Assembly (NCBI GenBank): GCA_020444545.1
Contig: JAHLKT010000003.1
Coordinates: forward strand, 310,001-374,000
DNA: 64,000 nt
Origin: Desulfarculaceae bacterium
GTDB lineage: Bacteria; Desulfobacterota; Desulfarculia; Desulfarculales; Desulfarculaceae
Reading direction: 5' to 3'
Shown: positions 50,529 through 59,467 of the stretch, in pieces
Numbering within the stretch: the stretch's first letter is position 1
Layout of the letters: each line of letters opens with the position of its first letter
The notes under the pieces: model-generated
Database searches by the model: none
What the model saw: only the letters and a program-made list of their open reading frames with translations
What the model was told of the DNA's origin: nothing
Program-made: the position numbers and the translations under genes

Positions 50529-51041
50529 ATGGCCGGAGTGCAGCGAGACGGTCTGTCCTCCAATTTGGAAGACTACCTGGAGACCATTTTCCATCTGGAG
50601 CGCGAAAGCCGGGTGGCCCGGGCCAAGGACATTGCCGAGCGCCTGGAGGTTTCCCGCGCCTCGGTGACCGGCGCCCTGAAGACCCTGGCCGACAAGGGCC
50701 TGATCAACTACGAGCCCTACAGCTACGTGACCCTCACCGAGCAGGGCAAGGAGATCGCCCGGGAGATCGACCGGCGCCACCATATCCTCAAGGGATTTTT
50801 CAGCGACTTTTTGCAGCTGGGCGCGGAGGCCGCAGAGGCCAACGCCTGCCGGGTGGAGCACGCCATGGACGAGGCGGCCATCAACCGGCTGGTGAACTTT
50901 TTGGATTTTCTGGAGCAGTGCCCCCGCACCGGGACCGACTGGTTGGAGTCTTTCGAGCGCTTCTGCCGGGGCAAGGCCAGCAAGGATAACTGCCGCCAGT
51001 GCCTGGCCGGTTGTTTGGAGCGCGGGGCCGAGATAACCTAG
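50529..51041 (+). CDS. Metal-dependent transcriptional regulator, DtxR/MntR family
   Basis: A 170-aa regulator. The N-terminal winged helix (LSSNLEDYLETIFHLERESRVARAKDIAERLEVSRASVTGALKTLADKGLI) and the metal/dimer domain (ITEQGKEIAREIDRRHHILKGFF, NACRVEHAMDEAAINRLVNFL) are typical. A Cys-containing tail (CRGKASKDNCRQCLAGC) takes the place of an SH3-like domain. GGGAGG precedes the ATG at 50529. Divergent to the nickel/cobalt operon with an AT palindrome between them, it is the likely regulator of that operon. The sensed metal is not certain. Confidence 0.9.
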   Translation: MAGVQRDGLSSNLEDYLETIFHLERESRVARAKDIAERLEVSRASVTGALKTLADKGLINYEPYSYVTLTEQGKEIAREIDRRHHILKGFFSDFLQLGAEAAEANACRVEHAMDEAAINRLVNFLDFLEQCPRTGTDWLESFERFCRGKASKDNCRQCLAGCLERGAEIT

Positions 51042-51091
51042 GCCCGTCCCCGGGGGGAGGAATGCGGGCGGCTTGCAACGCGCCCCATCGA

Positions 51092-51119
51092 TTGACGTAG
51101 AATAGTAGAGTAATAGTTA
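51092..51119 (+). promoter_or_regulatory. Candidate promoter of the GGDEF-EAL gene
   Basis: TTGACG (51092-51097), 16 bases, TAGTTA (51114-51119), about 120 bases upstream of the ATG at 51240. The -10 box is imperfect, so the call is tentative. Confidence 0.3.
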
Positions 51120-51239
51120 CTAGCCGCCACCGGAATTTCATGCCTGCCTTTAGCATCGCGCGTCTAGCCCGAATATCGGGGGGGGCCTTGGGCCCGCCCC
51201 GCATACCGTAGACCAGCCGAGAGGGCGCGGCGCCGGCAC

Positions 51240-53735
51240 ATGAATTTCGACCAGGAAATCACCTTTAGTCAAAAGGTCCTCGTAGTCGACGACGACCTGG
51301 CCATTCTGGAGTTCCTCAAACAAGCGGCCCACGGCCATGTGGACATGACCACCGCCCCCGGCGCCAGCGAAGGGCTGGAACTGCTGGAGCGCGAGGGGCC
51401 CTTCGGGGTGGTGATGAGCGACCTGCGGATGCCGGGCATGGACGGCATCACCTTCCTGGGCGAGGTGCGCGAGCGCTGGCCCCATGCCACGCGCATCCTC
51501 TTCACCGGCTTCGCGGATCTGCCCGCGGCCATGGACGCCATCAACACCTCGCAGATCTTCCGCCTGATCACCAAGCCGGCCCCCAAGCAAACCATCCTGG
51601 ACGCCCTGTCCGACGGGCTGAAGCAGCACCGCCTGTTGGTGGCCGACGAGGCCCACCTGTATGAGCGGGAGCGCCAGTTTCGCACCGCCTTGCTGGACCT
51701 GCCCCTGCCGGCGATCATCCACGCCGATGACGGCCAGGTGGTGCTGGTCAACCGGGCATGGCGCGAGCTTTCCGGATGGGACATCGAGGATTTGCCGGAC
51801 ATCTTCGTCTGGGGCCAGAAGGCCCTGGGCCTGGATTTGGACCAGGCGCGCCGCGAGGCGGCCCAGCTCTGGAAGATCGAGGGGAGCGTGGCCCAGGGTG
51901 AGCACAGGGTCGCCACCAAACTGGGCGATCACCAGGTCTGGGATTTCAACTCCGCCCCCCTGGGCAAGATGCCCGACGGCCGCCGGGTCTTCATCTCCAT
52001 CGCCTCGGACGTGACCCAGCACCGGGCCATGGAGGACTCCCTCTCCCGGGCGGGCCAGGTGTTCGACAGCGCCACCAACGGCATCATTGTCACCGACGCC
52101 AAAGGCACCATCCTGGACGTGAACCCGGCCCTCTGCCAGACCACCGGCTACACCCGCGCGGAGCTGATCGGCCGGACGCCCCAGGTATTCCGCTCCGGCC
52201 GCCACGACAAAGATTTTTATCGCGACATGTGGAGCTCCATAACCGGCCCGGGCTCCTGGCGCGGCGAGATTTTGAATCGGCGCAAGAACGGCGAGATCTA
52301 TCCCGCCCTGCTCAGCATCTCCCGGGTGGACAGCAACCAACCGGGGGCGGCCGCCTTCGTGGCCGTCTCCTCGGACCTGACCGCCTTGCGCCAGGCCCAG
52401 GACCGCATGAAGTACCTCTCGCGCCACGACGCCCTCACCGGCCTGCACAACCGCGACACCCTACCCGCGCGCTTGGACGAGGCCCTGGCCCGCGCCCGCC
52501 GGGAAGGCCGCCAGGTGGTGGTTTCCTACCTGGACCTCGACCAGTTCAAGCTGGTCAACGAATCCATGGGCCATGAAATCGGCGACCAGATCCTGGTGGA
52601 GGTCTCCCGGCGCCTGCAAAGCGGCCTGGGCGAAGCCGACGCCCTGGTGCGCTGGGGCGGGGACCATTTCGTTGCCGTGTTTTTGACCGCGCCAAACGGC
52701 GAGGAGGCCGAACGCATCGCCGAGCTCACCCTGAAGTGCATGGACGCGCCCCTGGACATGGGGGGCCAACGCATTTTCGTAACCGCCAGCGCGGGCCTGA
52801 GCGTTTCTCCCGGCGATGCCGAGACCCCCGAAGAGCTCATCCAGCACGCGGACACCGCCATGCACGCGGCCAAGCGGAGGGGACGCAGCCGCTATGAGTT
52901 CTTCGACGCCTCCATGAACCGGAGGGTGGTGGACCGCCTCACCTTGGAAGGCGAGCTGCGCACCGCCTTGGAGCAAGAGCAGTTCATTCTGTATTACCAG
53001 CCCCAGGTGGAGCTGAGCACCGGGCGGGTGCGGGGGCTGGAGGCCCTGGTTCGCTGGCAACACCCTCGCCACGGTCTGCTCCTGCCGGAAAGCTTCATTC
53101 CCGTGGCCGAGGAGGCCGACCTCATCGTGCCCCTGGGCGACCAGGTGCTCCGCATGGCCTGCGGCCAGATACGCCGCTGGCTGGGCCAGGGGCTCACCTT
53201 GCCGCGGGTGGCGGTGAACATCTCGGCCCGCCAGATCTGGGAGAAAGACCTGGTCGAGACCGTGCTCGCCATCATGGGGGGAAACGGCTGCCCGGCGGAC
53301 AAGCTGGAGCTGGAGGTCACCGAAAGCGTGATCATGAGCTCGGTGGAAAAAGGGATGCAGGTCCTCGGCCGCCTGCGTGAGTTGGGGGTGGAGGTGTCCA
53401 TCGACGATTTCGGCACCGGCTACTCATCGCTCTACTACCTGAAGAAGCTTCCCTTCAGCGTATTGAAGATCGACAAGTCTTTCGTGGAAGACCTGCCCGG
53501 CGACGAGGACAGCAGCTACATCGTGGCCACCATCGCGAGCCTGGCCCACGGCCTGGGCAAGGCGGTGGTGGTGGAGGGGGTGGAGACGCTGGACCAGCTA
53601 AAGGCGGTGGCCTCCTTTGGCTGCGAGAACGTACAGGGCTTCTATTTTTCCAAGCCCCTGCCCCCGGACGAGGCCACCGCCCTGCTGGGTAGCGGCCCCC
53701 GGCCCTTTGCCGACCGCCTGCCCGGCGCCGACTAG
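51240..53735 (+). CDS. Receiver-PAS-PAS-GGDEF-EAL signalling protein with degenerate GGDEF site
   Basis: An 831-aa c-di-GMP protein. Residues 10-125 are a receiver with phospho-acceptor D61 (MSDLRMPGMDG). PAS domains lie at about 145-260 and 265-390. A GGDEF domain (395-560) has a signature reading RWGGDHF (473-477) instead of GGDEF, so cyclase activity is probably lost; DLDQFK is retained for fold or GTP binding. An EAL domain (570-815) has EALVRW (601-606), DDFGTGYSS (722-730) and the usual acidic ligands, so it should be an active phosphodiesterase. The receiver and PAS domains imply control by a partner kinase and a ligand. No kinase gene is adjacent. Confidence 0.92.
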   Translation: MNFDQEITFSQKVLVVDDDLAILEFLKQAAHGHVDMTTAPGASEGLELLEREGPFGVVMSDLRMPGMDGITFLGEVRERWPHATRILFTGFADLPAAMDAINTSQIFRLITKPAPKQTILDALSDGLKQHRLLVADEAHLYERERQFRTALLDLPLPAIIHADDGQVVLVNRAWRELSGWDIEDLPDIFVWGQKALGLDLDQARREAAQLWKIEGSVAQGEHRVATKLGDHQVWDFNSAPLGKMPDGRRVFISIASDVTQHRAMEDSLSRAGQVFDSATNGIIVTDAKGTILDVNPALCQTTGYTRAELIGRTPQVFRSGRHDKDFYRDMWSSITGPGSWRGEILNRRKNGEIYPALLSISRVDSNQPGAAAFVAVSSDLTALRQAQDRMKYLSRHDALTGLHNRDTLPARLDEALARARREGRQVVVSYLDLDQFKLVNESMGHEIGDQILVEVSRRLQSGLGEADALVRWGGDHFVAVFLTAPNGEEAERIAELTLKCMDAPLDMGGQRIFVTASAGLSVSPGDAETPEELIQHADTAMHAAKRRGRSRYEFFDASMNRRVVDRLTLEGELRTALEQEQFILYYQPQVELSTGRVRGLEALVRWQHPRHGLLLPESFIPVAEEADLIVPLGDQVLRMACGQIRRWLGQGLTLPRVAVNISARQIWEKDLVETVLAIMGGNGCPADKLELEVTESVIMSSVEKGMQVLGRLRELGVEVSIDDFGTGYSSLYYLKKLPFSVLKIDKSFVEDLPGDEDSSYIVATIASLAHGLGKAVVVEGVETLDQLKAVASFGCENVQGFYFSKPLPPDEATALLGSGPRPFADRLPGAD

Positions 53736-53770
53736 CCTCTATCTCTTCTCTTTGAATTTGCGGGATGACC

Positions 53771-55135
53771 TCAGGCGCGGGCCGCCGCCCGGGCCGCGCA
53801 ACGCCGCCGGGCGTCCTCCAGGAGCTGTTCCACCTTGGCGTGGGAATCGGCTATCTCCTGGCGATCCCAGGCCTGCTTGATGTGGGCCAAGCTGTCCTCC
53901 TTTATGCGCAGGGCCAGACCGGCCAGGGCCTCCACGTCGTCGTCGCGGTGGGCCTGGCGGGCCAGGGCGGCCACGGCCTCCAGCAGCTTGAGGGTGCACA
54001 TCTGGCTTTCGCGGGCCGCGCGGCGGATGGGCTCCATGGCCTGGTGAATCAGGGTGGCCAGGGTGATGGGGGCCAGGACTACGCGCAACTCGCCGTCATC
54101 GTCGCGGCGCTCGGGCGCGGGGATGGCCCGCCCGGCCAGCAGGGCCAGGCCCGAGCTCAGCCAGTCGATGCAGGTGACCGCGGTGAAGGGATCGTTGACC
54201 CCGGGGGACAGCGCCCTGAGCGCGGTCTCGGCCAACAGCTGGGCCGGGAACACCACGTCCTGGCTCTCGTTGCGCTCCGCGCCCAGGGAAAAGGCGCTGC
54301 TCAGGGGCCCGGCCGCGCCCGCCTCCATGCACTCCGGCGGCCACACCAGGGCCAGGGCGTCGCCGCTGACCAGGAAATCGCCGGGGCAGGGCACCACCTT
54401 GATCAAGAGGTCGCGCTTGGCGGCCACGCTGAGCAGGTGCCCGTAGTCCACCATCTTCAGATAGCCGCTGCCGTGGGCCCAGAGCACCGCCGCCCGCCGG
54501 TTGAAGCCCTCGGGCAGCTCGGGTGGCCGGGGGTAGGCGTCCTGGGGGTTGTCGGGGCTAAGCTCCTCGGGATAAAGCCGCTTGATGGTGCTTTCCAGGT
54601 CGCGCCCCACGTGGGCCATGAGGTTGTTGGCCTGGATGGAGGCCGCGATGTGGTGGATGAAGTAGATCAGCACCGCCAGGCTGGTCAGGGCCAGGCCCAC
54701 GCCCACGGTGACCGAGAGATGGGGCACCTGCATATGCTCGCCGCTGCCCTCGATGGTGCGCAGCACGATGAGGCAGAAGACGAAGGTGGCCACGAAGGTG
54801 CCCAGCACCAGCTGGTTGCCGGTGTCGTCCATGAAGTTGCGCACCAGGCGCGGCCCGAACTGGCTGGAGGTGAGACTGAGCACCACCATGGTCAGGGAGA
54901 AGACCACGCCGGCCACGGTGATCATGGAGCCCGCGATGGTGGAAAGCATGGCCCGGGCGCCTTCGGGGCTGCCGGAGTAGAGCCACCAGAAGCTGGAGAT
55001 TTCGTGTTGGGCCACGAAGAGGTCGCCCTGCACCGAGAGCACCGCCAGGAGGCAGGCCGCGGCGGTCAAGAGGCCGGGCACGAACCACAGGCTGTAGCGC
55101 ACCGTGTACCAGGCCTGGATCAGCTTGTTTTTCAC
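53771..55135 (-). CDS. DUF2254 integral membrane protein
   Basis: A 454-aa protein. Four N-terminal hydrophobic segments (about residues 12-175) contain STIAGSMITVAGVVFSLTMVVLSLTSSQFGPRLVRNFMDD, the recognisable DUF2254 block. The cytoplasmic C-terminal half has VAAKRDLLIKVVPCPGDFLVSGDALALV and LSPGVNDPFTAVTCIDWL. Function of the family is unknown. It lies 31 bases downstream of the SLC12-like transporter stop on the same strand, so the two may be co-expressed. Confidence 0.88.
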   Translation of the reverse strand: MKNKLIQAWYTVRYSLWFVPGLLTAAACLLAVLSVQGDLFVAQHEISSFWWLYSGSPEGARAMLSTIAGSMITVAGVVFSLTMVVLSLTSSQFGPRLVRNFMDDTGNQLVLGTFVATFVFCLIVLRTIEGSGEHMQVPHLSVTVGVGLALTSLAVLIYFIHHIAASIQANNLMAHVGRDLESTIKRLYPEELSPDNPQDAYPRPPELPEGFNRRAAVLWAHGSGYLKMVDYGHLLSVAAKRDLLIKVVPCPGDFLVSGDALALVWPPECMEAGAAGPLSSAFSLGAERNESQDVVFPAQLLAETALRALSPGVNDPFTAVTCIDWLSSGLALLAGRAIPAPERRDDDGELRVVLAPITLATLIHQAMEPIRRAARESQMCTLKLLEAVAALARQAHRDDDVEALAGLALRIKEDSLAHIKQAWDRQEIADSHAKVEQLLEDARRRCAARAAARA

Positions 55136-55165
55136 AAAGACACCTCCCGGAGCCGCGAACCGGCC

Positions 55166-57400
55166 CTAGGCCAGGGCGTTCTCATCGCCTGAATCGCGCA
55201 CGAACAGACAAGGCGAACCGCGCTCGGCGCTGACCTGGCGCAGGGCCGCGAAGTCGGGCTCCGCGGGCAGGGTGAATATGTCCAGCTTGGCCGCCGGGGC
55301 CGCGCCCAGGGCCGCTTCGCGGGAGCCTTGCAAGAGAACCGCTTCGGCGTCGGGGATGCGGGCCAGCTGGCGCAGGTTGTCCAGGAACTCGGCCGCCGCC
55401 TCTTGTTCCCCGGCCGATGCGGCCAGAGCCAGCAGGCAGAGGCTCCCCCGCCAGTTCACTTTCAATTTGTAAGCGATCAGAAGGGCCAAGTCCAGGTTGC
55501 CCAGGTCCATGCTAACTTCCCACTCCGGGCCGCGCCCCTCCACCCACAGGTTCACCGCCGCGCCGGGGCCGGGGTCGCGCTCCACCCGGCCGTCGTGCAG
55601 GATCACCCCCAGGCCGTGGCTGCGGGCGCGGCGCATCACCTCCTGGGTGTCCGCCTCGCGCTGGGCGGTGGTGGGCAGGGGCATGAGCACCACGTTGGGC
55701 CTAAAGAAAAAGCCGCTCAGGGTCTCCAGCCCGGCCAAGAGGCCGTTGGGGAAGCTCTCCGACTCCACGCTGGTGTGGCTGGCGAACAGGCCCAGCTGGC
55801 GGAAGGAGCGGGTGATGGAGGGCAGGTCTTCCAGGCGGGCCTGGTCCTCGGGCGCGTGGGACAGGCCCAGGACGGTGACCGTGCCCCGGGGAGGGGCCAG
55901 GGAGCCGACCAGGTTGAAGTGCTCGCGCAGCTCCTCGCCGCTTTCCACCGGCACCAGGAGGTTGGACTTCCAGGTGCGCTCGGCCGACACCGGCAAGCGG
56001 GCCACCATGCGCGCGGCCCACTCGGCCAGGGCCACGAACATGCCCGAGCGCACGTCGCCGAAGGGCGCCTCCAAATGCCGCCGCAAGAGGTACACGTAGA
56101 TGGCCAGCACCACCGCCACCGCGATGAGCCCGAAGGTGGGGTTGACGATGAACATGGCATAGAGGCAGCCCGCCCCGCCCAGGATGGGCACCAGGCGGGG
56201 CACCCGGAACAGGGGCCGGAAGCTCACCAGGCCCAGCTTCTGTTCAATGGCCACCACCACGTTGATCATGGCGTAGGTGATCAAAAAGAACATGGTGATG
56301 AGAGGAGCCACCGCGTTCAAGTCGCGGAGCATGAGCGCACCCAGCACGATGGCCCCGGTGGTGACCAGGGCGTTGCGCGGCTCGCCGGAGGCGGTGCGCC
56401 GGGCGAACCACCCGCTGCCCGGCAGCACCCCGTGGGCCGCCAGGGCCTGCAAGATGCGCGGCGCGCCCACCAGGGAGGCCAGGGCCGAGGAGAAGGTGGC
56501 CCCCAGGAGACCGGCCAACACCGCCGGACCCCAGGCCGCCTTGTCGATCATCACGGTGTAGTTGCTCAACAGCTCCTTGGTGGATGCCGAGGCGGCCAGC
56601 CACCAGGCCAGGACCAGGTAGACCACCAGGCTCACCGCGATGGCGGCCATGGTGCCCAGCGGGATGGAGCGGCGCGGGTCCTTGAGCTCGCCGGACATGT
56701 TGGCTCCGGCCATGATGCCGGTGGAGGCCGGGAAGAACACCGCGAACACCGCCCAGAAGCCGATGCCCTGGAAGCCGTTCTCCGGCGAGCCCGCGAAGGA
56801 GCCCCACCAGGTGACCGCATGGCTCATGGAGCCTTGCAGGGCGGCCCAGACCACGGCGGCCAGGGAGGCCCCGATCACAGCCATGATCACGAACTGGATG
56901 CGGAAGGCCAGGCCCGCGCTGATGAAGGCGATGCCGAAGAGCACCGCAAAGGTGGCCAGGTCCACCAGCAGGGCGGGATGCTCCGGGAATATCCACAGCC
57001 AGCCGGCCCGGAAGCCGAAGATGTACATGCTCACGGCCAGGGCCTGGGAGAGGTAAAGCGGCGCGCCGATGGCCCCGCCCACCTCCAGGCCCAGGGACTG
57101 GGAGATGATGGAGTAGGCCCCGCCCGCGCCGATGCGGATGTTGGTGGTCACCGAGCTGAGCGACAGGCCGGTGCAGGCGGTGATGCCGAAGGAAAGCCCG
57201 ATGATCAGCCAGGCCCCCAGCAGCCCGGCGTTGCCCACCACCCAGCCTTCCCGGAGGAACATGATCACGCCCAGGATGGTGAGCAGGGTGGGGGTGAACA
57301 CCCCGGCAAAGGTGCCGAAGCCCTTGGTCTTTACCTCGCGTTGCGCCTGAACCTGCTCTTGCAGGTCTTTCTCTTGGCTCGCCGTTTCCGGCTGAGTCAT
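55166..57400 (-). CDS. SLC12-like cation-chloride/amino-acid permease (APC superfamily)
   Basis: A 744-aa inner-membrane transporter. About 12 helices lie at residues 25-460, with the start GTFAGVFTPTLLTILGVIMFLREGWVVGNAGLLGAW and the unwound-helix motif SSVTTNIRIGAGGAYSIISQSLG. These are typical of the cation-chloride cotransporter-like branch. A cytoplasmic C-terminal domain of about 280 residues follows. Bacterial members are poorly characterised, and the ions or solutes cannot be assigned. The ribosome site AAAGG precedes the ATG. It precedes the DUF2254 gene in the same direction. Confidence 0.9.
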   Translation of the reverse strand: MTQPETASQEKDLQEQVQAQREVKTKGFGTFAGVFTPTLLTILGVIMFLREGWVVGNAGLLGAWLIIGLSFGITACTGLSLSSVTTNIRIGAGGAYSIISQSLGLEVGGAIGAPLYLSQALAVSMYIFGFRAGWLWIFPEHPALLVDLATFAVLFGIAFISAGLAFRIQFVIMAVIGASLAAVVWAALQGSMSHAVTWWGSFAGSPENGFQGIGFWAVFAVFFPASTGIMAGANMSGELKDPRRSIPLGTMAAIAVSLVVYLVLAWWLAASASTKELLSNYTVMIDKAAWGPAVLAGLLGATFSSALASLVGAPRILQALAAHGVLPGSGWFARRTASGEPRNALVTTGAIVLGALMLRDLNAVAPLITMFFLITYAMINVVVAIEQKLGLVSFRPLFRVPRLVPILGGAGCLYAMFIVNPTFGLIAVAVVLAIYVYLLRRHLEAPFGDVRSGMFVALAEWAARMVARLPVSAERTWKSNLLVPVESGEELREHFNLVGSLAPPRGTVTVLGLSHAPEDQARLEDLPSITRSFRQLGLFASHTSVESESFPNGLLAGLETLSGFFFRPNVVLMPLPTTAQREADTQEVMRRARSHGLGVILHDGRVERDPGPGAAVNLWVEGRGPEWEVSMDLGNLDLALLIAYKLKVNWRGSLCLLALAASAGEQEAAAEFLDNLRQLARIPDAEAVLLQGSREAALGAAPAAKLDIFTLPAEPDFAALRQVSAERGSPCLFVRDSGDENALA

Positions 57401-57499
57401 GCAGGGTGCCTTTCGCTGGGGATGAAAAATGCAAGCGGCCTGTATCTAAAATTATAGGCATGGACTACGGCACGGAGCAAACCGCACCCGAGTGCCACG

Positions 57500-57526
57500 A
57501 AAAAGGCCCCGCCTGAGCGGGGCCTT
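57500..57526 (-). terminator. Rho-independent terminator of the small lipoprotein gene
   Basis: AAGGCCCCGC (57503-57512), loop of four, GCGGGGCCTT (57517-57526); on the minus strand it is followed by a run of T (A 57500-57504). It lies 22 bases past the stop at 57548. Confidence 0.82.
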
Positions 57527-57547
57527 CCTACCTTTAGCCCGGGGAGC

Positions 57548-57754
57548 CTAGTTGGTGGCTTCCTGCACCTTGTCCCCGGCCTTCTCCACGGCCCCGCCCA
57601 TCTTGTCGGTGGCCTCTTCCACCTTCTCGCCGGTCTTCTCCACGGCCTTGTCTATCTGTTTGCCCGCCTTTTCGGCCGGGCCCTCGCTTTCGCAGCCCAG
57701 GGCCAAAAACCCGCAGAGCAGCACGGCCATGCTTATGGCGATGATCTTTTTCAT
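57548..57754 (-). CDS. Small lipoprotein with 11-residue amphipathic repeats
   Basis: A 68-aa protein with a lipoprotein-like signal (ISMAVLLCGFLALGC, C20 at the cleavage site; the -3 position is Ala rather than Leu). About 45 residues follow with repeats of roughly 11 residues (AGKQIDKAVEK, TGEKVEEATDK, MGGAVEKAGDK, VQEATN). Such LEA- or apolipoprotein-like amphipathic helices associate with membranes or protect proteins in stress. AAGGAGG precedes the ATG at 57752-57754. Confidence 0.78.
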   Translation of the reverse strand: MKKIIAISMAVLLCGFLALGCESEGPAEKAGKQIDKAVEKTGEKVEEATDKMGGAVEKAGDKVQEATN

Positions 57755-57973
57755 CGGTTGCCTCCTTGGTTGAACCATTATTATGAGACAAGCATTGGCC
57801 ATATCCCATCGGCGGCAAGACCATTTGTGCCTCAGGGCATTAGGTAGGCCGGGGGGCAAGGATTCTTAGACGAATAACCCGCCTATCCCTGGTTGCTTGC
57901 GGGCATTTCACTTGCTCCCCCACGGGTACGGGGCTAACATGATTCCGACGCGAACCCGGGCGGGAGAGGCAGT

Positions 57974-59467
57974 ATGCATCGCATCCACACGGTTCTGATC
58001 TTGAGCGCGGCCCTGGTGTTGGGGGTATGGGGGCAAGTTTGGGCCCAGACCGGCGCGCCGGCCGCGGGCCAGGCGGACCAGGTGCGCCGCCTGGAGCGGG
58101 TCATCGAGGCGCAGCAGCGGCAGTTGGAGGCGCAGCAGAAACAGCTCGAGGAGCAGCGCAAGCTCTTGATGGAGCTGCAACGCCAGGTGAAGGGCCTCTC
58201 CGCCCCGGCCGCTCCGGCCCCGGCTACGGCGGCCACCCCGGCGGCCCCGGCCGCCGCCGCTTCCACTACCGCTCCCGCCGCCCAGGAGCAGGCCGCCGCT
58301 CAGCCCAACATCCTGCCGGCCAACTCGCCGGAAACCGGCCCCCACAGCAAGAAGGAGGACACCGGCCCCTGGACCGGCTCCTTCAAGCTCAAGGGCATCA
58401 AGACCCAGTTCTCCATCGGCGGCTTCGCCCAGTTGGACATCCTGCACGACAGCGGGGCCATTACCAGCCCCGCCGAGTTCATCACCGCCAACATCGTGAC
58501 CAGGGGAGCCAAGAAGACCCAGGGCGCGGACGGCCAGACCAACTTCAGCGTCAACGCGACCCAATTCTGGTTCGAAACCAAAACCGAACTGGAGCGGGGC
58601 AGCCTGCGCACCTATCTCTCCCTGGACTTCTTCGGCAACGCCAACAGCACCTCGGCCGATCCCCGCCTGCGCGAGGCCTACGGCGAGCTGAACCGCTACG
58701 TCTTCGGCGGCAACCTCTTGGCCGGGCAGGCCTGGTCCACCACCGCCTACACCACGGCCTATCCCAACACCCTGGACTACGAGGGGCCCAGCTCCATGGT
58801 GGGCCTGCGCCAGCCCCAGATGCGCTGGACCCGCCCCCTGGGCGCGGGCTTCACCATGAAGCTGGCCGCCGAGACCCCGGACGGCCACGAGATCGACGGG
58901 GCCGACTCGCTGACCGCCTGGCCCGACGGGGTGGCCGCCCTGGAGTGGGTCAAGGGCCCCTTCAGCGTGCAGGGTCTGGGCATGTTGCGCGACCTCAGGG
59001 CCAGCCAGAACGACGGGCCCACCGAGACCACCATGGGCTGGGGCTTCAACCTGGCCGGAGTGGTGGACACCAGCTTCCTGGGGGCCCAGGACAACCTGAC
59101 TTTCTCCCTGGTCTACGGCAAGGGCGTGGGCAGCCTGATCAACGACTCGCCGCCCGACGCCTATTACAACCCCGGCGACAGCAGCCTGGAGCCGATCCCG
59201 GTGTGGGGCTGGTACGTGGGCTATGAGCACTGGTGGAGCCCCAGCTGGGCCTCGGTGCTGGTCTACGGCGCCTTGCAGGTGGACAACAACGACGGCCAGG
59301 CGGGCGACGCCTACCACTCCGCCCAGTACGCCAGCGCCAACCTTATGTGGATGCCGGTGGACTGGCTGTTGGTGGGCGGCGAGCTCTTGTGGGGCGAGAG
59401 GGTGGACAAGGACGGGGCCGACGGCAACGACACCCGCTTCCAGTTCACCACCAAGTTCACTTTCTAA
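57974..59467 (+). CDS. DcaP-like outer-membrane porin
   Basis: A 497-aa protein with a signal peptide (ILSAALVLGVWGQVWAQ). A coiled coil at about 36-75 (VRRLERVIEAQQRQLEAQQKQLEEQRKLL) and a Pro/Ala linker follow. A C-terminal beta-barrel starts at FSIGGFAQLDILHD and ends in Phe (FTTKFTF). The coiled coil plus barrel is the layout of the trimeric DcaP family, which takes up dicarboxylates and similar solutes. The ligand here is not known. The 3' end overlaps the convergent MFS gene by 11 bases. Confidence 0.82.
   Translation: MHRIHTVLILSAALVLGVWGQVWAQTGAPAAGQADQVRRLERVIEAQQRQLEAQQKQLEEQRKLLMELQRQVKGLSAPAAPAPATAATPAAPAAAASTTAPAAQEQAAAQPNILPANSPETGPHSKKEDTGPWTGSFKLKGIKTQFSIGGFAQLDILHDSGAITSPAEFITANIVTRGAKKTQGADGQTNFSVNATQFWFETKTELERGSLRTYLSLDFFGNANSTSADPRLREAYGELNRYVFGGNLLAGQAWSTTAYTTAYPNTLDYEGPSSMVGLRQPQMRWTRPLGAGFTMKLAAETPDGHEIDGADSLTAWPDGVAALEWVKGPFSVQGLGMLRDLRASQNDGPTETTMGWGFNLAGVVDTSFLGAQDNLTFSLVYGKGVGSLINDSPPDAYYNPGDSSLEPIPVWGWYVGYEHWWSPSWASVLVYGALQVDNNDGQAGDAYHSAQYASANLMWMPVDWLLVGGELLWGERVDKDGADGNDTRFQFTTKFTF

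Noticed and set aside
55328-57457. Open frame of about 700 codons on the plus strand
   Set aside because: It is antisense to the SLC12-like transporter and is low-complexity His/Gly/Arg-rich sequence typical of shadow frames.
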